From assembly GCF_009192745.1 (NCBI RefSeq), contig NZ_VTFV01000002.1, positions 930,001 through 994,000 of the forward strand: a DNA stretch of 64,000 nt, in the 5' to 3' direction. This stretch comes from Arthrobacter citreus. Its GTDB lineage: Bacteria > Actinomycetota > Actinomycetes > Actinomycetales > Micrococcaceae. The position numbers were made by a program, and so were the translations under genes. Shown piece after piece: positions 58,710-64,000 of the stretch. Positions within the stretch are counted from its first letter, which is position 1, and the number at the start of each line of letters is the position of its first letter. The notes beneath the pieces were generated by a model. That model had not been told where the DNA came from and did not search any database. It worked only from the letters and a program-made list of their open reading frames with translations.

Positions 58710-59030
58710 ATGGCTATCGGTTCAAAGGAACTTGCAACTGATCAGCTGGACGGGTTCGACAACGAGCGTCTCGTTGAAGAACTGCGCAAGGCTAAGGAGG
58801 AGCTGTTCAACCTCCGCTTCCAGTCCGCCACCGGGCAGCTGGAGAACAACGGACGGCTCCGTGCCGTAAAGCGCGACATCGCCCGCATCTACACGGTGCT
58901 GCGTGAGCGTGAACTGGGAATTCGTCCCGAGGCAGTTGCTCCCGTTGAGGAAGCAGCCCCCGAGAAGAAGAAGTCCAAGAAGAAGGCTGCGGAGTCCGAA
59001 GCTGCGGTTGCCGAGGATGATGCCAAATGA
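58710..59030 (+). CDS. rpmC: 50S ribosomal protein L29 with charged C-terminal extension
   Basis: A 106-residue L29. The normal two-helix core is residues 1-75 ([39 protein letters not shown]). The last 35 residues ([20 protein letters not shown] and onward) are a lysine/alanine/glutamate tail absent from short L29 proteins. Its TGA overlaps the ATG of rpsQ by four bases. Confidence 0.97.
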   Translation: MAIGSKELATDQLDGFDNERLVEELRKAKEELFNLRFQSATGQLENNGRLRAVKRDIARIYTVLRERELGIRPEAVAPVEEAAPEKKKSKKKAAESEAAVAEDDAK

Positions 59031-59332
59031 GCGAAAACAAGAATGAGGCAGCAGTGACAACTGACGCAAACGGAGCCGATGCCCGCGGGTACCGGAAGAC
59101 CGCTCGCGGCTACGTGGTCTCCGACAAGATGGACAAGACCATCGTCGTCGAGGTCGAAGACCGCGTGAAGCACGCACTGTACGGCAAGGTTCTTCGCCGC
59201 ACCGAGAAGCGCAAGGCCCATGACGAGCAGAACGCTGCCGGCATTGGTGACCTGGTGCTGATCGCCGAGACCCGCCCGCTGTCCGCTACCAAGCGGTGGC
59301 GCCTGGTCGAGATCATCGAAAAGGCCAAGTAG
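59027..59332 (+). CDS. rpsQ: 30S ribosomal protein S17
   Basis: A 101-residue S17, a primary 16S rRNA binder. Core text is [20 protein letters not shown] and [20 protein letters not shown]. The first 20 residues are a polar extension; an internal GTG ([12 protein letters not shown]) could be an alternative start. Coupled to rpmC by ATGA. It is the last gene before a 389-base break in the cluster. Confidence 0.97.
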   Translation: MSENKNEAAVTTDANGADARGYRKTARGYVVSDKMDKTIVVEVEDRVKHALYGKVLRRTEKRKAHDEQNAAGIGDLVLIAETRPLSATKRWRLVEIIEKAK

Positions 59333-59440
59333 CCAAAGGCCGTAAGGCATTAGCTGCAAAGCACATAACAGGCCGGAGCGTGTGCCGGGGGAGAGGCTGC
59401 AAAGCAGCTCCTTCGGCACACAGGCGCCGTCCACAGCGTC

Positions 59441-59486
59441 AGGGCCCCGGCGGCGGAATCATTCGATTTCGTTTCCGGGGCCCTTT
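59441..59486 (+). terminator. terminator-like stem after rpsQ
   Basis: AGGGCCCCGG at 59441-59450 pairs perfectly with CCGGGGCCCT at 59475-59484, followed by TT. The 24-base loop is large. It lies 108 bases after rpsQ and just upstream of a possible promoter. Confidence 0.55.
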
Positions 59487-59497
59487 CGCGGTAAACT
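59468..59497 (+). promoter_or_regulatory. candidate promoter of the rplN operon
   Basis: TAAACT at 59492-59497, one base different from the TAGACT boxes, with TTCGTT at 59468-59473, 18 bases upstream. Overlap with the terminator stem suggests a hand-over between two transcripts. Confidence 0.4.
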
Positions 59498-59721
59498 TGA
59501 AATCTTGTCTGTGTGGTGCGGAAGCATGTCCTCTTTCGGACGCCCTTCCTCACCGCCGAATAAGGCAAAAGCCCGATAATCTTGTTCAGCATGGTGCTGC
59601 GGCTTGCGCTGCAGAGCGGCCCGGAGGGGCCGGTGCTGAGTACCAGTATTACGGGGTCCACCCATATCCGTTCCGCAAGGCTCAGGAAGACTGAGAACCG
59701 GCGCGACGACAGGAGTAATAA

Positions 59722-60090
59722 GTGATTCAGCAGGAGTCGCGACTGAAGGTCGCCGACAACACGGGTGCCAAGGAAATCTTGACCATCCGCGTTCTCGGTG
59801 GATCCGGCCGTCGCTACGCAGGCATTGGCGACACCATTGTTGCCACCGTCAAGGATGCAATTCCCGGCGGCAACGTCAAGAAGGGCGATGTGGTCAAGGC
59901 CGTCATCGTCCGTACCAAGAAGGAACGCCGCCGCCAGGACGGTTCCTACATCAAGTTCGATGAGAACGCTGCAGTGATCTTGAAGAATGACGGTGACCCC
60001 CGCGGTACCCGTATCTTCGGCCCGGTCGGCCGCGAACTTCGCGACAAGAAGTTCATGAAGATCATTTCGCTGGCTCCGGAGGTGCTGTAG
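59722..60090 (+). CDS. rplN: 50S ribosomal protein L14
   Basis: A 122-residue L14 at the subunit interface. It starts at GTG after ACAGGAG with [20 protein letters not shown] and ends [12 protein letters not shown], the full length. It is the first gene of the spc-like part of the cluster here, three bases before rplX. Confidence 0.99.
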   Translation: MIQQESRLKVADNTGAKEILTIRVLGGSGRRYAGIGDTIVATVKDAIPGGNVKKGDVVKAVIVRTKKERRRQDGSYIKFDENAAVILKNDGDPRGTRIFGPVGRELRDKKFMKIISLAPEVL

Positions 60091-60093
60091 ATC

Positions 60094-60453
60094 ATGGCAA
60101 AGATCAAGAAGGGTGACCTGGTTCAGGTCATCACCGGTGCCAAGGCTGAGCGCGGCGGAGACCGCGGCAAGCAGGGCAAGGTTCTGAAGGTTTTCCCGGA
60201 GACCAACCGCGTGCTCGTTGAGGGCATCAACCGCGTCACCAAGCACACCAAGGTTGGCCAGTCCTCCCGTGGTTCCAAGACCGGAGGCATCGAGGTTGTC
60301 GAGGCCCCGATCCACGTTTCCAACGTGGCCGTCGTGGATCCCGAGACGAAGAAGCCCACCCGTGTTGGCTACCGCACCGAAATCGTCGAAAAAGACGGCC
60401 GGACCCGCACTGTGCGCATCCGCGTCGCCAAGGGCTCTGGGAAGGACCTCTAA
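60094..60453 (+). CDS. rplX: 50S ribosomal protein L24
   Basis: A 119-residue L24, an assembly initiator of the large subunit. It contains the KOW motif [20 protein letters not shown] and [14 protein letters not shown]. The final base of its TAA is the first base of the rplE ATG. Confidence 0.98.
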   Translation: MAKIKKGDLVQVITGAKAERGGDRGKQGKVLKVFPETNRVLVEGINRVTKHTKVGQSSRGSKTGGIEVVEAPIHVSNVAVVDPETKKPTRVGYRTEIVEKDGRTRTVRIRVAKGSGKDL

Positions 60454-61022
60454 TGACTGAGACTGTCACCAAGATCGTTCCCCGTCTGAAGACCCGCTAC
60501 GCAGCGGAAATCAAGAAGACTCTGCAGGACGAATTCAACTACGCAAACGTCAACCAGGTTCCGCGCCTCGTCAAGGTCGTTGTGAACATGGGTGTTGGAG
60601 ATGCCGCCAAGGACTCCAAGCTCATTGACGGTGCTGTACGCGACCTGACGGCCATCACCGGCCAGAAGCCGCAGATCACCAAGGCACGCAAGTCGATCGC
60701 ACAGTTCAAGCTGCGCGAAGGCATGCCGATCGGTGCGCACGCTACGCTGCGCGGTGACCGCATGTGGGAATTCGTGGACCGCCTGGTCACCCTGGCGCTT
60801 CCGCGTATCCGCGACTTCCGCGGCCTGAGCGGCAAGCAGTTCGACGGCAACGGCAACTACACGTTCGGTCTGACCGAGCAGTCGATGTTCCACGAAATCG
60901 ATCAGGACAAGATCGACCGCGTACGCGGCATGGACATCACCGTGGTTACCACCGCAAAGACCGATGACGAGGGACGCGCGCTGCTGAAGGCGCTCGGCTT
61001 CCCGTTCAAATCCGAAGATTAA
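60453..61022 (+). CDS. rplE: 50S ribosomal protein L5
   Basis: A 189-residue L5, the 5S rRNA-binding protein that touches the P-site tRNA. Characteristic text is [20 protein letters not shown] and [20 protein letters not shown]. It starts with the TAATG overlap from rplX. In most bacteria rpsN follows; here 86 non-coding bases lead to rpsH. Confidence 0.99.
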   Translation: MTETVTKIVPRLKTRYAAEIKKTLQDEFNYANVNQVPRLVKVVVNMGVGDAAKDSKLIDGAVRDLTAITGQKPQITKARKSIAQFKLREGMPIGAHATLRGDRMWEFVDRLVTLALPRIRDFRGLSGKQFDGNGNYTFGLTEQSMFHEIDQDKIDRVRGMDITVVTTAKTDDEGRALLKALGFPFKSED

Positions 61023-61108
61023 TTACTACGTAAAAGGTCTGTTGCTTAACGCAGGGCACGCTCGGCGCCGAGCAGCAGAAACCGTTACGAGGGAGGGCTA
61101 GAGCCCAC

Positions 61109-61507
61109 ATGACAATGACAGATCCTGTCGCAGACATGCTTACGCGTCTGCGCAATGCAAACTCGGCATACCACGACACCGTGTCCATGCCGTACAGCAA
61201 GCTGAAGGCACGCGTTGCCGACATCCTGAAGGCCGAAGGCTACATCGCCGGCTGGAAGGAAGAAGAGGCACAGGTTGGCAAGACGCTGACCCTGGACCTC
61301 AAGTTCGGTCCGAACCGCGAGCGTTCGATCGCCGGCGTACGCCGCATCTCCAAGCCGGGCCTGCGTGTATACGCAAAGTCCACCAACCTGCCGCGCGTTC
61401 TCGGTGGGCTGGGTATCGCCATCCTGTCGACGTCGTCAGGTCTGCTGACCGACCGCCAGGCCGCCAAGAAGGGTGTGGGTGGGGAAGTCCTCGCCTACGT
61501 CTGGTAG
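61109..61507 (+). CDS. rpsH: 30S ribosomal protein S8
   Basis: A 132-residue S8, a primary 16S binder and in E. coli the repressor of the spc operon. It has [20 protein letters not shown] and the C-terminal [23 protein letters not shown] 61109 follows GAGGGAGGGC, though the second ATG two codons in is also possible. rplF follows after 18 bases. Confidence 0.99.
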   Translation: MTMTDPVADMLTRLRNANSAYHDTVSMPYSKLKARVADILKAEGYIAGWKEEEAQVGKTLTLDLKFGPNRERSIAGVRRISKPGLRVYAKSTNLPRVLGGLGIAILSTSSGLLTDRQAAKKGVGGEVLAYVW

Positions 61508-61525
61508 CAGGGAAGGGAAAGAATA

Positions 61526-62062
61526 ATGTCACGTATTGGACGTCTGCCCATCTCTGTCCCCGCCGGTGTCGACGTTGCCATTGATGGCAACACCGTCACG
61601 GTCAAGGGTTCCAAGGGCGAGCTGAGCCACGTTGTGCCCAGCCCGATCTCGGTTTCCATGGACGAGAACACCATCACCGTCGCCCGCCCCAATGACGAGC
61701 GCGAATCCCGTTCCCTCCACGGCCTGACCCGCACCCTGATCTCCAACATGATCACCGGTGTGACCGAAGGCTACAAGAAGGACCTGGAAATCGTTGGCAC
61801 CGGTTACCGTGTGCAGGCCAAGGGCTCGGACCTCGAGTTCGCCCTGGGCTACAGCCACCCGGTATCCGTGAAGGCTCCGGAGGGCATCACGCTCACCGTT
61901 ACGGGCCCGACGAAGCTCACCGTTTCCGGCATTGACAAGCAGCAGGTGGGCGAGGTTTCCGCCAACATCCGCAAGCTGCGCAAGCCTGACCCCTACAAGG
62001 GCAAGGGCATTCGTTACGCCGGCGAGATTGTCCGCCGCAAGGTCGGAAAGGCTGGTAAGTAA
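61526..62062 (+). CDS. rplF: 50S ribosomal protein L6
   Basis: A 178-residue L6 near the factor-binding site. It starts [20 protein letters not shown] and ends with the signature [33 protein letters not shown] ribosome site precedes it. rplR begins two bases after the stop. Confidence 0.99.
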   Translation: MSRIGRLPISVPAGVDVAIDGNTVTVKGSKGELSHVVPSPISVSMDENTITVARPNDERESRSLHGLTRTLISNMITGVTEGYKKDLEIVGTGYRVQAKGSDLEFALGYSHPVSVKAPEGITLTVTGPTKLTVSGIDKQQVGEVSANIRKLRKPDPYKGKGIRYAGEIVRRKVGKAGK

Positions 62063-62064
62063 TC

Positions 62065-62448
62065 ATGGCCATCAGCATCAATAAGAAGCGCAATTCCAAG
62101 AGCAAGTCCGCTTCCCGGAGCCGCCGCCAGCTGCGGATCCGCAAGCGCATTGCCGGCACCGCGGCCCGTCCGCGCCTGGTCGTCAACCGCTCTGCCCGCC
62201 ACGTATTCGTCCAGGTTGTCGATGACAGCCGCGGCGTAACCGTTGCATCCGCGTCCACCATGGAAGCAGACCTGCGTTCCATGGAGGGCGACAAGACTGC
62301 CAAGTCCAAGCGCGTCGGCGAGCTCGTTGCCGAACGCGCCAAGGCTGCCGGCGTCGAAGCCGTGGTGTTTGACCGCGGCGGCAACCGCTACCACGGCCGC
62401 ATCGCGGCTGTCGCAGACGGCGCACGCGAAGGTGGGCTGGCACTGTGA
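62065..62448 (+). CDS. rplR: 50S ribosomal protein L18
   Basis: A 127-residue L18 that helps bring 5S rRNA to the ribosome. Basic N-terminus ([20 protein letters not shown]) and core [20 protein letters not shown] are typical. Its TGA overlaps the GTG of rpsE by four bases. Confidence 0.98.
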   Translation: MAISINKKRNSKSKSASRSRRQLRIRKRIAGTAARPRLVVNRSARHVFVQVVDDSRGVTVASASTMEADLRSMEGDKTAKSKRVGELVAERAKAAGVEAVVFDRGGNRYHGRIAAVADGAREGGLAL

Positions 62449-63152
62449 CCGAGGCAAACAAGGAAAAGGAAAATCAGGTGACTGAAGCTACATCTGCTGA
62501 GGCAACTGAGACCAAGGAAACCGCTGCCGCAGGCAACGACGACCGCCGCGGCGGCCGCCGGGGCGAGCAGCGCTCTGACCGTGGAGGCCGTGACCGCGGC
62601 GGACGCGGCGGACGCGACGGCGGACGCAATGATGACAAGGACAAGTTCATTGAACGCGTCGTGACCATCAACCGCGTCGCCAAGGTGGTCAAGGGTGGTC
62701 GTCGCTTCAGCTTCACCGCCCTGGTTGTTGTCGGTGACGGCAACGGCATGGTCGGCGTTGGCTACGGCAAGGCAAAGGAAGTTCCCTCGGCTATCGCCAA
62801 GGCAGTCGAGGAAGCGAAGAAGTCCTTCTTCCGCGTTCCCCGCATTGCCGGCACCGTCCCGCACCTGGTGCAGGGCGAGGCAGCCGCAGGCGTCGTCCTG
62901 CTCCGTCCGGCTTCCCCGGGTACCGGCGTTATCGCCGGTGGTCCGGTGCGTGCCATCCTCGAGTGCGCCGGTATCCACGACGTGCTTTCCAAGTCGCTGG
63001 GTTCCTCCAACGCGATCAACATCGTGCATGCCACGGTTGACGCGCTGAAGCGCCTCGAAGAGCCCCAGGCCGTGGCTGCCCGCCGTGGTCTGCCGCTGGA
63101 CGAAGTTGCTCCTGCAGCGATGATCCGCAACATGCAGAAGGCTGGTGCATGA
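62445..63152 (+). CDS. rpsE: 30S ribosomal protein S5 with RG-rich N-terminus
   Basis: A 235-residue S5 involved in decoding accuracy. The core begins about residue 66 ([20 protein letters not shown]) and has [20 protein letters not shown]. The first 65 residues are an added segment with [20 protein letters not shown], likely disordered. GTG 62445 overlaps rplR; a GTG at 62478 behind AAGGAAAA is an alternative start. Its stop overlaps rpmD. Confidence 0.97.
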   Translation: MTEANKEKENQVTEATSAEATETKETAAAGNDDRRGGRRGEQRSDRGGRDRGGRGGRDGGRNDDKDKFIERVVTINRVAKVVKGGRRFSFTALVVVGDGNGMVGVGYGKAKEVPSAIAKAVEEAKKSFFRVPRIAGTVPHLVQGEAAAGVVLLRPASPGTGVIAGGPVRAILECAGIHDVLSKSLGSSNAINIVHATVDALKRLEEPQAVAARRGLPLDEVAPAAMIRNMQKAGA

Positions 63153-63364
63153 TGACTACTCCGAAGCGCGTTGCCGTCAGCTCGGCACAGCTGGAAATCA
63201 CCCAGATTAAGTCCACCATCGGTGGTAAGCAGAATCAGCGCGACACGCTGCGTTCACTCGGCCTGAAGCACATCGGCGACACCGTCGTCCGCAGTGCAGA
63301 TGCCGTGACCGTTGGCATGATCAACACGGTTCCGCACCTCGTGAAGGTTGAGGAGGCGAAGTAA
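63149..63364 (+). CDS. rpmD: 50S ribosomal protein L30
   Basis: A 71-residue L30 with the signature [20 protein letters not shown] and [20 protein letters not shown]. Two consecutive ATG codons (63149 and 63152) are possible starts; the first overlaps the rpsE stop. rplO starts one base after the stop. Confidence 0.98.
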   Translation: MMTTPKRVAVSSAQLEITQIKSTIGGKQNQRDTLRSLGLKHIGDTVVRSADAVTVGMINTVPHLVKVEEAK

Positions 63365-63365
63365 C

Positions 63366-63821
63366 ATGGCCGAAGATAACAAAGCTCTGAAGGTCCACCA
63401 CCTGCGTCCTGCTCCGGGTGCCAAGACGGCTAAGACCCGTGTTGGCCGCGGTGAAGGTTCCAAGGGTAAGACCGCTGGCCGCGGTACCAAGGGTACTGCC
63501 GCCCGCTACCAGGTCAAGGCCGGTTTCGCAGGCGGGCAGCTGCCGCTGCACATGCGCCTGCCGAAGCTGCGCGGCTTCAAGAACCCGTTCAAGGTCGAGT
63601 TCCAGGTTGTAAACCTGGACAAGATCTCCGAACTGTTCCCCGAAGGAGGCGAGGTCACCGTAGAGGCCCTCGTTGCCAAGGGTGCCGTGCGCAAGAACCA
63701 GCCCGTCAAGGTGCTCGGCACCGGCGACATCACCGTCAAGGTTGATGTTAAGGCGGATGCGTTCTCTGCAAGCGCCGCTGAAAAGATCGCTGCAGCAGGC
63801 GGATCGACCACGGCGCTCTAA
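63366..63821 (+). CDS. rplO: 50S ribosomal protein L15
   Basis: A 151-residue L15 in the large-subunit core. Typical text is [20 protein letters not shown], the basic glycine-rich segment [20 protein letters not shown] and [20 protein letters not shown]. It follows rpmD directly, and secY would be expected beyond the right edge of the window. Confidence 0.98.
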   Translation: MAEDNKALKVHHLRPAPGAKTAKTRVGRGEGSKGKTAGRGTKGTAARYQVKAGFAGGQLPLHMRLPKLRGFKNPFKVEFQVVNLDKISELFPEGGEVTVEALVAKGAVRKNQPVKVLGTGDITVKVDVKADAFSASAAEKIAAAGGSTTAL

Positions 63822-63848
63822 GCACCGTGTTCTTCCGCGCACTCACCG

Positions 63849-63884
63849 AGCTGCCGGCCCCGGGTTTCCCCGGTGTCGGCAGCT
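63849..63884. terminator. strong stem-loop after rplO
   Basis: AGCTGCCGGCCCCGGG at 63849-63864 and CCCGGTGTCGGCAGCT at 63869-63884 form a 16-pair stem with two mismatches and a TTTC loop. There is no T-run. It could be a partial terminator before the expected secY gene. A further inverted repeat (GCCGCTGTT/AACAGCGGC) sits at 63968-63999. Confidence 0.55.
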
Positions 63885-64000
63885 GGTTGTGCGCCTGCCA
63901 GCATGACACTAAGCTCCCGGAAGGCCCTCAAATGGCCGGCCGGGGGCTTGGTGCCTTTAACGCTCCCGCCGCTGTTATGTTCAATAACGCAACAGCGGCC

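Larger units (their letters stand above)
59333..59721. other. non-coding break between rpsQ and rplN
   Basis: 389 bases in a cluster that is otherwise tightly packed. It holds a long imperfect hairpin (GTGTGCCG at 59380-59387 with CGGCACAC at 59414-59421 and inner pairs CTGC/GCAG), then a terminator-like stem at 59441-59484, then a TAAACT -10 box and about 220 bases of leader before rplN. No open frame with a ribosome site was found. Confidence 0.6.

Overview
The window is chromosomal DNA of a high-GC actinobacterium, most likely a member of the Micrococcaceae close to Arthrobacter. This rests on gene content and order and was not tested by a database search. Supporting points are a GlnR-like regulator beside a nitrobindin-like and a YgfZ-like gene, a TTG-started rpoB, a group III type phosphofructokinase, S3/S5/L10/L29 with charged or Ala/Pro/Glu-rich extensions, a spc cluster without rpsN, and a recurring TAGACT -10 box.

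Layout. 1-4.3 kb: a cut GlnR-like gene (minus), a membrane protein, a 37-residue membrane peptide, nitrobindin-like protein, YgfZ-like protein, an ankyrin protein and a converging GNAT gene. 4.3-9.7 kb: pfkA, then an envelope-stress locus in which three proteins carry PspC domains. One of these is the sensor kinase, which is coupled to a NarL-type regulator and diverges from the other two. 9.7-16.5 kb: class I aminotransferase, tRNA-Trp, secE-nusG-rplK-rplA, a tandem-GNAT protein, and rplJ-rplL behind an L10 leader. 16.6-26.4 kb: a YbaK-like deacylase and a thiolase (minus), then rpoB-rpoC. 26.6-36.6 kb: the complete 4-hydroxybenzoate to beta-ketoadipate pathway (IclR regulator, pobA, pcaH, G, B, D, C, F, I, J, then a PcaR-like regulator). 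36.9-41.4 kb: rpsL-rpsG-fusA-tuf. 41.4-47.8 kb (minus): a compact three-gene operon coding for an EPSP-synthase-like/acyl-CoA-ligase fusion, an acyl-CoA dehydrogenase and a 2,4-dienoyl-CoA-reductase-like flavoenzyme. 48.0-53.5 kb: a 1735-residue multi-spanning membrane protein with internal repeats, and a 42-residue membrane peptide. 54-63.8 kb: S10-spc ribosomal genes from rpsJ to rplO.

How the genes work together. Most of the window builds the ribosome, RNA polymerase and elongation factors. Catabolic and special-metabolism modules sit in the gaps between those operons. PobA converts 4-hydroxybenzoate to protocatechuate. PcaGH, B, C, D, IJ and F carry it to succinyl-CoA and acetyl-CoA. Two GTTC-N7-GAAC palindromes before pcaH and pcaF are the probable PcaR sites.

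The most unusual element is the EPSPS-ligase fusion operon. A shikimate-binding fold with altered PEP-site residues is joined to a CoA ligase and translated with two acyl-CoA redox enzymes. This suggests a route that activates and deoxygenates a shikimate-like cyclic acid to a reduced alicyclic acyl-CoA, comparable to cyclohexanecarboxyl-CoA formation. That function is an inference from domains and context.
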